Assembly: GCA_041738285.1 (NCBI GenBank)
Contig: JBGSQB010000028.1
Location: forward strand, 1-12,950
Direction of reading: 5' to 3'
Length of the DNA: 12,950 nucleotides
Source: SZUA-521 sp041738285
GTDB taxonomy: Bacteria; Pseudomonadota; Gammaproteobacteria; Pseudomonadales; Azotimanducaceae
Numbering within the stretch: the first letter of the stretch is position 1; each line of letters begins with the position of its first letter. The notes beneath the pieces are model-generated. The model did no database searches and was not told the DNA's origin. It saw nothing but the letters and a program-made list of their open reading frames with translations. Shown one piece after another: positions 6,671-12,950 of this stretch. The translations under genes and the position numbers were made by a program.

Positions 6671-7966
6671 ATGACGCGCTATCAGACTTCCGAGGCACTC
6701 ATCCGTCGCGCCGAACGTTCGATTCCCGGCGGCGTCAATTCTCCCGTTCGCGCGTTCAAGGGCGTTGGCGGCACCCCGGTGTTCCTCACCAGAGGCGAAG
6801 GCGCGCGGGTGTTCGACGCCGATGGCAACGCCTACATCGACTATGTCGGCGCATGGGGGCCGATGATCCTGGGTCACTCGGCACCATCGGTCACCGAAGC
6901 GGTGATCGAGCGCGCACGATTGGGCCTCGGGTTCGGTGCACCGACGGAACTCGAAATCGAGATGGCCGAACGTGTGGTGTCGCTGATGCCGGCTATCGAA
7001 CGTGTGCGTATGGTCAACTCCGGCACCGAGGCGACGATGTCGGCGATTCGACTCGCACGCGGATTCACCGGTCGCGACCGCATCGTCAAGTTCGAAGGGT
7101 GCTACCACGGTCATTCCGACTCGCTGCTGGCCAGGGCCGGCTCGGGCTTGCTCACCCTCGGTATTCCCAACTCGCCTGGAGTGCCGGCTGATCTCGCTCA
7201 ACACACGTTGAATCTGCCATTCAACGATATCGACGCAGCGAGCGGCCTCTTCGCGCGCTACGGTGACTCGATCGCCTGCGTGATCATCGAGCCGGTCGCC
7301 GGCAACATGGGCTGCGTGCCCCCGCTTCCGGGCTACCTGGCAGGGCTGCGGGAGCTGACCCAGCGCCATGGCGCACTCCTCATCTTCGACGAGGTGATGA
7401 CCGGTTTTCGCGTTGCCCGGGGCGGTGCGCAAGAACGCTACGGGATCCAACCCGACCTCACCACGCTCGGCAAGATCATCGGCGGCGGCTTGCCGGTCGG
7501 TGCTTTTGGCGGTCGCGCCGACATCATGTCGAAGATCGCGCCAGAGGGTCCGGTCTACCAGGCGGGAACGTTGTCCGGCAATCCGCTCGCGATGGCCGCG
7601 GGGTTGGCGATGCTCGAGGCCCTCCAGGCCCCCGATTTCTACGCGAATCTCGAGGCGCGTACCGGGCAACTGGCGACAGGTCTGGTCGACCGCGCGCGGC
7701 GCCATGGCCTGCCCATCACCGTGAACCACGTCTGCGGCATGTTCTCCTTGTTCTTCACCGGCGATCCGGTACACAGCTTTAAGGATGTCGAGCGATGCGA
7801 CGTCGCGCGATTCAATCGCTTCTTTCACACCCTGCTCGACCACGGGGTATATCTGGCGCCCTCCGCCTTCGAGGCCGGATTCGTCAGCGCCGCCCACGAT
7901 GACAGCGTCATCGAGTCGACCCTTTCGATCGCCGATGCAGCATTCGCCGAGGTTGCCAAATCATGA
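6671..7966 (+). CDS. hemL: Glutamate-1-semialdehyde 2,1-aminomutase
   Basis: PLP enzyme that converts glutamate-1-semialdehyde to 5-aminolevulinate, the second step of the C5 heme pathway; cytoplasmic dimer. The 431 residues match the family (E. coli 426). Seen are IPGGVNSPVRAF near the N-terminus, the GAWGPMILGH and NSGTEATMSAIRLAR (PLP phosphate) segments, the FEGCYHGHSDSLLA mobile region, the IFDEVMTGFR Asp that binds the pyridine nitrogen, the Schiff-base Lys K268 in TLGKIIGGGLPVGA, and QAGTLSGNPLAMAAG. AAGG lies 7 nt upstream of the ATG. Its TGA overlaps the next gene's ATG by 4 bp (ATGA), indicating translational coupling to the kinase. Confidence 0.98.
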   Translation: MTRYQTSEALIRRAERSIPGGVNSPVRAFKGVGGTPVFLTRGEGARVFDADGNAYIDYVGAWGPMILGHSAPSVTEAVIERARLGLGFGAPTELEIEMAERVVSLMPAIERVRMVNSGTEATMSAIRLARGFTGRDRIVKFEGCYHGHSDSLLARAGSGLLTLGIPNSPGVPADLAQHTLNLPFNDIDAASGLFARYGDSIACVIIEPVAGNMGCVPPLPGYLAGLRELTQRHGALLIFDEVMTGFRVARGGAQERYGIQPDLTTLGKIIGGGLPVGAFGGRADIMSKIAPEGPVYQAGTLSGNPLAMAAGLAMLEALQAPDFYANLEARTGQLATGLVDRARRHGLPITVNHVCGMFSLFFTGDPVHSFKDVERCDVARFNRFFHTLLDHGVYLAPSAFEAGFVSAAHDDSVIESTLSIADAAFAEVAKS

Positions 7967-8967
7967 AGCGCTTCGACATTTATGGATTGGGCAATGCACT
8001 CGTCGACATGGAATTCACGGTCGACGACTCATTTCTGGCCCGACACAACGTCGAAAAGGGGCGTATGGCGCTAGTCGACGAGCCGCGACTCGATGCCCTG
8101 CACGAGCACTTGAGCGAACTGGCGCCCGATCGCTCCAGCGGCGGCTCAGCCGCGAATACGTTGATCGCCGCCCAGGCATTCGGCGCGCGCACGTTCTACT
8201 CCTGCAAAGTCGCGGCCGACGAAATCGGTCGGTTCTTTCTCGACGACTTGCGTCGAATCGGCGTGACGACCAACCCCCACCCCAAAGAGACCGCGGGGAA
8301 ATCTGGCCGTTGCCTGGTACTCATCACACCCGATGCGGAGCGGTCGATGAGTACCTTCCTTGGCATATCTGGGAATCTGGGTGCGCCCGAGTTGAACGAG
8401 GATGCGCTCGCAGCGGCGCGTTATCTCTACGTGGAGGGGTATCTCGCATCATCACCCAGCGCCACCGAAGCCACGCTGCGCTGCCGCGAGATTGCGACTG
8501 ACCACGACGTCGCGACCGTCATGACGCTGTCAGACACCAGCATGGTCACTTTCTTCCGGGACGGGCTGCTCAAGATGCTTGCCGACGGTGTCGATCACCT
8601 GTTCTGCAACGAAGAAGAAGCGCTCGCTTGGGCGCGCACCGATCGGTTGGATATTGCCGCGACCGAACTCAAAGACATCGCCAAATCGGTCAACATCACG
8701 GTCGGCGCCCGCGGCAGCCTGGTGGTGAACGGACGCGCGCACAAGGAAGTCGCGGGCTTTCCGGTGCGACCCATAGACACGAACGGCGCCGGAGACATCT
8801 ACGCCGGCGCCTGCCTGTATGGATGGTGCCAAGGGATGCCGAGCGACGCGGCCGCTCGATTTGGCAATTTCGCAGCGTCTGTGTTGATCACGCGCTATGG
8901 CGCACGACTGCCGACGGCCGCCGACTATGACGCGCTCAAGCAGGCTTTTTCGCGCCTGCCGCGGTAA
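7963..8967 (+). CDS. PfkB-family kinase, adenosine kinase-like
   Basis: Ribokinase-fold ATP kinase; the exact substrate is not proven. The 334 residues start with IYGLGNALVDMEF (substrate-binding strand), followed by SSGGSAANT at 59-66, where the family has the GGxxxN signature, and end with the PfkB signature 2, DTNGAGDIYAGA (from D272), with catalytic base D278. The wide lid region and the AEANT-like loop resemble the adenosine kinase or nucleoside branch found in proteobacteria such as Xanthomonas rather than fructokinases, so a purine-nucleoside salvage role is likely but inferred. The start overlaps the hemL stop by 4 bp. It ends 11 bp before the stop of the convergent sfsA. Why it is joined to heme genes is unclear. 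Confidence 0.85.
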   Translation: MKRFDIYGLGNALVDMEFTVDDSFLARHNVEKGRMALVDEPRLDALHEHLSELAPDRSSGGSAANTLIAAQAFGARTFYSCKVAADEIGRFFLDDLRRIGVTTNPHPKETAGKSGRCLVLITPDAERSMSTFLGISGNLGAPELNEDALAAARYLYVEGYLASSPSATEATLRCREIATDHDVATVMTLSDTSMVTFFRDGLLKMLADGVDHLFCNEEEALAWARTDRLDIAATELKDIAKSVNITVGARGSLVVNGRAHKEVAGFPVRPIDTNGAGDIYAGACLYGWCQGMPSDAAARFGNFAASVLITRYGARLPTAADYDALKQAFSRLPR

Positions 8968-8978
8968 TTCGTCTCGTC

Positions 8979-9683
8979 CTACATCGCGATCGGCAACCGC
9001 CGATCAATGCGGATCGACTCAGAATTGATGCTGCATCCGTAACACAGCACCTCGACCCCGGCGGCGACCGCCGCCCGCAACGCAGTGCCGTACTCGGGAT
9101 CGATGTGGTCCGCAGGCTTTACTCTGCGCACGCCGCTGTGTTGAACGCAGAACAGCAGCACCGCGCGAACCCCGGATTTACGCAGCCGCTCGAGGCCCTC
9201 GACATGGCGCTTCGCGCGCACGCTCACGGCGTCGGGAAACGCGCCCCAGTCATCGTCGAGCTTCATCGTCACGCTCTTGACTTCGACATAACACGCGCTG
9301 CCGTCGGCCTGCTGGAGGCGGAAGTCGAAACGGCCCTTCTCGCCGGGAATGCGTACCTCACGCGACCATTGGGCACTCGCCAGCTCAGGGATGCGCCGCC
9401 CTTCGAGCGCGTGCTCGACCACGGCGTTGGCGCGCGCGGAATTGATACCGATTCGATCCCCGCCGGCCGTCTCTACGATCTCGAGGGTATGCGCATATTT
9501 GCGCCTGAGGTCATCGGAGGTCGAATACCAGATGCGACTGCCCGGGTCGGCACATCCGGTCATGGCACCGGTGTTCGGGCAGTGAATCGTCACGCACTGA
9601 CCCGATGGCAGCACCACATCGGCCAGGAATCGTTTGTAGCGCCGGGCCAGCGTCGCGCTCTTCAAAGGCTGCGCGAATCGCAT
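8979..9683 (-). CDS. sfsA: SfsA-family protein (sugar fermentation stimulation)
   Basis: A widespread single-domain protein, named because excess copies raised maltose use in E. coli, proposed to bind DNA; it has a nuclease-like core and its true role is unsettled. The 234 residues are exactly E. coli size. Seen are an OB-like N-terminal part (about 1-80) with LKSATLARRYKRFLADV and HCPNTGAM (36-41), then RFDF and YVEVKSVT, an acidic/Lys pattern like PD-(D/E)XK nucleases, and AFPDAVSVRAKRHVEGLERL, HIDPEYG near the end. The ATG is 3 bp after the aminotransferase stop, without a clear ribosome-binding site, so it is probably translated by coupling. Confidence 0.94.
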   Translation of the reverse strand: MRFAQPLKSATLARRYKRFLADVVLPSGQCVTIHCPNTGAMTGCADPGSRIWYSTSDDLRRKYAHTLEIVETAGGDRIGINSARANAVVEHALEGRRIPELASAQWSREVRIPGEKGRFDFRLQQADGSACYVEVKSVTMKLDDDWGAFPDAVSVRAKRHVEGLERLRKSGVRAVLLFCVQHSGVRRVKPADHIDPEYGTALRAAVAAGVEVLCYGCSINSESIRIDRRLPIAM

Positions 9684-9686
9684 GCG

Positions 9687-10859
9687 TCAGCCGCGCCGCC
9701 GGCCAAGAAAGCGAGCGATTCGACTCAGCCCGTCGCGAATGCTTGCGTCGTCGGTGGTATAGGCGAAGCGGACAAACTCATTCGCCCGGTAGCGGCCGAA
9801 GTCAGTGCCCGGGGTAACGGCAACACCAAAGTCTTCGAGCAATTCAGAGCAGAAGTGCTCAGCCGATAGACCGACGCTACTGACATCGACATAGAGATAG
9901 AACGCACCCGCCGGATCGAGCGCCGGCGGCAGACCCAGCGCCGTCAGTCCCGACCCCAGCAGATCCCGACGGCCAGCGAACATCGCCCGGCGCGCTTCGT
10001 GTTCGGCCATGGCGTCGTCACCGAACGCCGCCAGCGCCGCGTACTGGGCAATGCTCGGCGGACAGATGTACATGTTCTGCGCCAACCGCTCGAGTGGCTC
10101 GATCGCCGAATCCGGTACCACGATCCAGCCCAGGCGCCAGCCCGTCATGCCGAAAAACTTGGAAAAGCTGTTGACCACGAAGGCGTCATCGGCAACCTCG
10201 AGTACCGAGTGCATCACATCGGCGCCTGAGCCATAGGTCAGGCCCTGGTAGATCTCATCCATGATCAGGTGCGCCTGCCGGTCGCGGGCGAACTGAGCCA
10301 TCGCCAACGCTTCGGCGCGCTGGAACACGGCGCCGGTCGGATTGGCAGGTGATGCCAACAGCAGGCCGCGACAACGCGCCGTCCAATGCTCGGCCGCGAG
10401 ATCGACGTTCAGCTGGAAGTCCGACGTTTGCGATACCGGCACACCGCGCATGACGCCGCCCGCAACCGTCCAGAAGTGCCGGTTGCAGGGGTAGCCGGGA
10501 TCGGTCATCAGCCACTCATCGCCCGGGTCGACCAACAGCGCCGACAGCAGATTGATGCCGCCACTCGCACCGGCCGTGATGATCACCCGCCGCGGATCGA
10601 CTTCGACAGCCGCACGCGCACGGTAGAACGCGGCAATGGCGGCCTTCAATTGCGGGATGCCAGTGGCTTCCGTGTACTTGGTCCGCCCCGCATCGATCGC
10701 TCGACGGGCGGCGGAGAGGATGGGCGCCGCGGTGACGAAGTCGGGTTCTCCTACCTCGAAATGCACCACTGAACGCCCCGATCGTTCGAGCGCCTTCGCG
10801 CGCCCCATCAGTTGCATCACCCGGAAGGGCTCGATGCGCTGCACGCGCTCGGAGTACAC
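9687..10859 (-). CDS. PLP-dependent class I/II aminotransferase
   Basis: Fold-type I aminotransferase of the aspartate-aminotransferase-like group; substrate unknown. The 390 residues include the N-terminal VVHFEVGEPDF (31-41), ITAGASGGINLL, the MTDPGYPCNRHFW segment, N173 in SPANPTGA, D201 and Y204 in MDEIYQGL (pyridine and hydroxyl contacts), Schiff-base K234 in NSFSKFFGMTGWRLGW, and the carboxylate-binding R364 in FVRFAYT. The start is GTG at 10859, chosen because SERVQRIEPFRVMQL matches the usual family N-terminus and GAGG lies about 9 nt upstream. A homologue sits next to dksA and gluQ in Pseudomonas, so the link is old, but its metabolic meaning is not established. Cotranscribed with sfsA. 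Confidence 0.93.
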   Translation of the reverse strand: MYSERVQRIEPFRVMQLMGRAKALERSGRSVVHFEVGEPDFVTAAPILSAARRAIDAGRTKYTEATGIPQLKAAIAAFYRARAAVEVDPRRVIITAGASGGINLLSALLVDPGDEWLMTDPGYPCNRHFWTVAGGVMRGVPVSQTSDFQLNVDLAAEHWTARCRGLLLASPANPTGAVFQRAEALAMAQFARDRQAHLIMDEIYQGLTYGSGADVMHSVLEVADDAFVVNSFSKFFGMTGWRLGWIVVPDSAIEPLERLAQNMYICPPSIAQYAALAAFGDDAMAEHEARRAMFAGRRDLLGSGLTALGLPPALDPAGAFYLYVDVSSVGLSAEHFCSELLEDFGVAVTPGTDFGRYRANEFVRFAYTTDDASIRDGLSRIARFLGRRRG

Positions 10860-10888
10860 GTGTTTCTGCCTCGTGAGAAAGGCCGGGG

Positions 10889-10894
10889 ATTATA
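10889..10894 (-). promoter_or_regulatory. Candidate -10 element for the aminotransferase-sfsA operon
   Basis: On the minus strand this is a perfect TATAAT, 30 bp before the GTG start, in the 117-bp divergent spacer shared with dksA. No good -35 is visible 16-18 bp upstream (about 10911-10918). The AT-rich core ATTATATGG could also serve the plus strand, but I see no convincing dksA promoter, and this call is mainly from the hexamer and position. Confidence 0.45.
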
Positions 10895-10936
10895 TGGCGA
10901 TTGGCGAAATGTTCTGGTAGGTTACGCGCCCTTCAG

Positions 10937-10952
10937 TGGGGGCCCGCCCCCA
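10937..10952. promoter_or_regulatory. GC-rich hairpin in the dksA 5' leader
   Basis: A 6-bp stem TGGGGG/CCCCCA with a CCCG tetraloop lies 24 bp before the dksA ATG and just before its GGAG. It is near-perfectly palindromic in DNA, so it could be an RNA hairpin affecting translation or an operator. It lacks a downstream U-tract, so it is not a standard terminator. Function is inferred only from position. Confidence 0.35.
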
Positions 10953-10976
10953 AACGATACGTCGGAGCTGACGAAA

Positions 10977-11726
10977 ATGGCAGCAAAAACCCGAAAGAAG
11001 CCCGCTAGCAAAGGCAAGCCCAAGGCCACTCCCAAGGCCAAGGCCACCCCCAAGGCAAGAGCAAAGTCCGCGGGCGCCGCCGCGAAAGCCAAGACGTCCA
11101 GTAAAGCAGCGACCAAAGCCAAACCCAAGGCCAAGGTGAAATCACCGCCGAAGAAGAAGGTGCCCAAGAGCGTGACCCCAACAAGATCAAAAGAAAAAGC
11201 ACCCGCCAAGACCAAACCGACGAGCCCGCCATCCAAGCCGACCGCGAAGGTCAAGAAGAACCTGCGATCGGCAACCGGCGCTGCGCGCACAACGGGCGCC
11301 TCTGCCGCGACATCGCCGTTCAAGAATTTCACGCCCTACGATCCGAAGCGCGGCGAGCACTACATGGGCGCAGAGCAGCTCGATCACTTCCGCTACATCC
11401 TGCTCAAGTGGCGCCAGGAACTGATGGAGGAAGTGGATCGCACGGTGCACCACATGCAGGACGAAGCCGCCAACTTCCCGGACCCCGCCGACCGGGCAAC
11501 CCAGGAAGAGGAATTCAGCATCGAGCTGCGCACCCGCGATCGTGAGCGCAAACTGATCAAGAAGATCGACCAGACCATCGAGCGCATCGATCAGGAAGAC
11601 TACGGTTACTGCGACACCTGCGGCGTCGAGATCGGATTGCGGCGCCTGGAAGCCCGGCCGACCGCCACCCAGTGTGTCGACTGCAAGACCCTCGATGAAA
11701 TCAAGGAGCGTCAGCTCCACGGCTGA
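10977..11726 (+). CDS. dksA: DksA with a long Lys/Ala/Pro-rich N-terminal tail
   Basis: RNA polymerase secondary-channel regulator that works with ppGpp to repress rRNA and activate amino-acid promoters. The C-terminal about 151 residues (99-249) match E. coli DksA end to end: coiled-coil region with the tip acids D169 and D172 plus A174 (equivalent to E. coli D71, D74, A76), EEEFSIELRTRDRERKLIKKI, and the four-Cys zinc finger C212, C215, C233, C236. An extra 98 residues precede it: about 30 Lys, 21 Ala and 14 Pro in the first 100, with KPKA/TPKA-type repeats, like histone H1-type bacterial tails. The ATG has GGAG 9 nt upstream; an upstream in-frame extension lacks support. Tail length and function are the odd features. 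gluQ follows after 28 bp. Confidence 0.95.
   Translation: MAAKTRKKPASKGKPKATPKAKATPKARAKSAGAAAKAKTSSKAATKAKPKAKVKSPPKKKVPKSVTPTRSKEKAPAKTKPTSPPSKPTAKVKKNLRSATGAARTTGASAATSPFKNFTPYDPKRGEHYMGAEQLDHFRYILLKWRQELMEEVDRTVHHMQDEAANFPDPADRATQEEEFSIELRTRDRERKLIKKIDQTIERIDQEDYGYCDTCGVEIGLRRLEARPTATQCVDCKTLDEIKERQLHG
11019..11133 (+). repeat. Degenerate CCCAAGGCCA repeats coding the DksA tail
   Basis: Within the dksA tail, CCCAAGGCCA occurs exactly at 11019-11028, 11031-11040 and 11124-11133, with a near copy at 11049-11058. They encode Pro-Lys-Ala units. Such short repeats can expand or contract by slippage, which would change tail length among strains. It is coding sequence, not a mobile repeat. Confidence 0.7.
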
Positions 11727-11754
11727 GCATGTCGCGCCATCAGAACCGGCCGCG

Positions 11755-12633
11755 ATGAACTATCGTGGCCGGTTCGCACCTTCGCCCACCGGGGCACTAC
11801 ATCTGGGTTCGTTGATTGCCGCGGTTGCGAGCTTCATCGACGCCCGCGCACACGCCGGCCAGTGGCTGCTGCGCATTGAAGACATCGATCAACCGCGCAG
11901 CGTGCCAGGCGCCGCGGACCGGATTCGCCAAACGCTGACCGACCATGCCCTCGAGTGGGACGCCGAAGTGCCCGCGCAGAGCACGCGACTTGCACGCTAC
12001 CGGACGGCACTGGGTCAATTGAGCCGGCGCGATCTGACCTTTCCGTGCGACTGCTCGCGCAAAGCGTTATCGAACGCCGCGATCTATCCCGGTACGTGTC
12101 GGGGGCGGCAACGCATCGATGGGCCTCACGCCGTACGAGTACGCGTGCCAAACGAACGTTTCGAGTTCGACGATCGAATTCAGGGGCACTTCGGTCAGCA
12201 ATTGAATCGTGGCGTCGGCGACTTCGTGGTTCAGCGCCGGGACGGGCTCTTCGCCTACCAACTGGCTGTGGTCGTCGACGATGCTGAGCAAGGGATCTCC
12301 GACGTGGTCCGCGGCGCAGACCTGCTCGACAATACCCCGCGCCAATTGTTTCTCATGCAGGCCCTCGGATACGCGCGGCCACGCTACGCCCACATCCCTG
12401 TACTCACTGGCAAAGATGGTGAGAAGCTCTCCAAACAGAATGGCGCCCGCGCCGTCGACGACCGCACCCCCGGTGCCAACCTGCTGCTTGCTTTGGAGCT
12501 GCTGGGACAATCGCCACCGCCAGCGCTCCGCCACGCACCCCCTCGATCGGTCATCGACTGGGCGCGCAGCGCCTGGCGCATCGACCGTGTACCTCACGGG
12601 CCCGTTCTAACTAACTACCAGGGTCTTTGTTAA
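11755..12633 (+). CDS. gluQ: Glutamyl-Q tRNA(Asp) synthetase
   Basis: Paralogue of the GluRS catalytic core that attaches glutamate to queuosine at position 34 of tRNA-Asp, with no anticodon-binding domain. The 292 residues match the family (E. coli GluQRS about 300). Seen are RFAPSPTGALHLGS (6-19, HIGH-class signature HLGS), LRIEDIDQPR, a zinc site C98, C100, Y111, C115 (FPCDCS then YPGTCRG), FVVQRRDGLFAYQLAVVVDD, and KLSKQN at 224-229 (KMSKS equivalent). The ATG at 11755 gives the family N-terminus; an in-frame ATG at 11695 lies inside dksA. No clear ribosome-binding site is seen, so coupling to dksA is possible. The dksA-gluQ order is conserved in gammaproteobacteria. Confidence 0.95.
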   Translation: MNYRGRFAPSPTGALHLGSLIAAVASFIDARAHAGQWLLRIEDIDQPRSVPGAADRIRQTLTDHALEWDAEVPAQSTRLARYRTALGQLSRRDLTFPCDCSRKALSNAAIYPGTCRGRQRIDGPHAVRVRVPNERFEFDDRIQGHFGQQLNRGVGDFVVQRRDGLFAYQLAVVVDDAEQGISDVVRGADLLDNTPRQLFLMQALGYARPRYAHIPVLTGKDGEKLSKQNGARAVDDRTPGANLLLALELLGQSPPPALRHAPPRSVIDWARSAWRIDRVPHGPVLTNYQGLC

Positions 12634-12662
12634 CATCCGGCGATGATGCCATTGACCGCGAC

Positions 12663-12884
12663 ATGACCCGTATTCTGGTCGTGGACCCCATTGCCGAGCG
12701 CCGCGTGGCGCTGGAAGCCGTGCTCGACCGCAACGGCTTCACAGTCATTGGCGCTGCCGAAGTCGATGCGACCCTCGCCGCCGCGCGCCAGCGCATCGGA
12801 CATGGCGTCGAGGATGGTCTTCACCGCGAACTCGGTGTCGCGCTGCGTCAGCTGGGCGAAGCGTTCGGCCAGACGGGCCACTAG
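12663..12884 (+). pseudogene. Truncated response-regulator receiver domain
   Basis: Starting at ATG 12663, MTRILVVD and the following 40 residues read as the first part of a CheY-like receiver: beta1 (ILVVD), helix 1 (ERRVALEAVLDRNG), beta2 (FTVIGAA), helix 2 (EVDATLAAAR). Only one of the usual paired acidic residues is present (D8, then Pro). After about residue 42 the frame is antisense to ihfB-like sequence and ends at a stop (12884), so the phosphoacceptor Asp and output domain are missing. It starts 29 bp after gluQ, where Pseudomonas has the cbrA sensor gene, so a regulator here is plausible. Whether the truncation is real or an assembly join is unknown. No ribosome-binding site seen. 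Confidence 0.6.
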
Positions 12885-12899
12885 ATCGGAGCGGGTCAT
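12780..12899 (-). pseudogene. ihfB: IHF beta subunit, N-terminal fragment
   Basis: Starting at ATG 12899 on the minus strand, MTRSDLVARLAERFAQLTQR and onward to ALARG (residue 40) match the N-terminal helices of IhfB (compare Pseudomonas MTKSELIERI, KTMLEQMSQALATG). The expected RIEIRGFGSF beta arm and DNA-binding body do not follow; instead the frame runs on antisense to the receiver fragment and stops at 12630. IHF-beta is normally about 95 residues and bends DNA as half of the IHF dimer. The 51 bp upstream (12900-12950) do not resemble the rpsA end that usually precedes ihfB, and no ribosome-binding site is clear. The gene is broken here or wrongly joined. Confidence 0.7.
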
Positions 12900-12950
12900 C
12901 GACGGAGCTCGCACGGTTCTGGGCTTCGGGAAGGCGCCGCGCCGCTCGGC

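Noticed and set aside
6479..7897. 472-codon open frame on the minus strand opposite hemJ and hemL
   Set aside because: It is fully antisense to two clear genes, its residue composition (many Arg, His, Gly, Asp) is typical of GC-rich shadow frames, and no family motif is seen.
8988..9005. 7-bp hairpin GATCGGC/GCCGATC at the convergent pfkB-sfsA ends, considered as a terminator
   Set aside because: It lies inside the sfsA coding region and no T-tract follows on either strand.
10922..11332. Minus-strand frame rich in Leu, Val, Ala and Phe opposite the dksA tail, looking like a membrane protein
   Set aside because: It is the complement of Lys/Ala codons (AAG to CTT, GCC to GGC), which automatically gives a hydrophobic shadow.

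Overview
The window looks like a bacterial chromosome segment from a gammaproteobacterium. It is GC-rich, densely coding, and shows no phage, plasmid, transposase or CRISPR signature. The evidence for the lineage is the 5' part of a 16S rRNA gene with gammaproteobacterial wording, an E. coli-style rrn leader (16-bp-spaced P1, boxB hairpin, boxA, boxC), and two gene clusters I remember as conserved in Pseudomonas and relatives: tyrS / M23 peptidase / anmK / erpA beside an rRNA operon, and sfsA / aminotransferase / dksA / gluQ. A finer placement (Steroidobacter-, Woeseia-, Nevskia- or Xanthomonas-like) cannot be settled by eye.

Layout. Positions 1-580 hold the start of a 16S gene on the minus strand and its promoter and leader, directly downstream of tyrS (581-1858, minus), so tyrS points into the rRNA operon. 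Divergent from tyrS are a membrane-anchored M23 peptidase (2039-3349) and anmK (3499-4635), which form a cell-wall turnover pair with one REP-like palindrome between them. Facing them is a minus-strand operon of a DUF6776-like coiled-coil membrane protein, a bactofilin and the Fe-S carrier ErpA (6160 down to 4632). From a divergent promoter at about 6200 run hemJ, hemL and a PfkB-type kinase (6239-8967), so two heme-biosynthesis steps sit together. On the minus strand, a class I aminotransferase and sfsA (10859 down to 8979) are tightly coupled. On the plus strand, dksA (10977-11726) and gluQ (11755-12633) follow.

The most unusual parts are these. (1) DksA carries an extra N-terminal tail of about 98 residues, rich in Lys, Ala and Pro and resembling histone H1, in front of a complete DksA. 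(2) At the right edge (about 12750-12800) the start of a response-regulator receiver domain on the plus strand runs directly into the start of ihfB on the minus strand. Both genes are cut off, so this is either a rearrangement breakpoint or an assembly chimera. (3) A bactofilin, an M23 peptidase and AnmK lie within 4 kb of each other, a possible cell-shape and peptidoglycan group.

Most genes are housekeeping. I see no convincing new defence or mobile system. No rho-independent terminator with a clear U-tract was found, and long ORFs antisense to the genes listed are GC-driven shadows.
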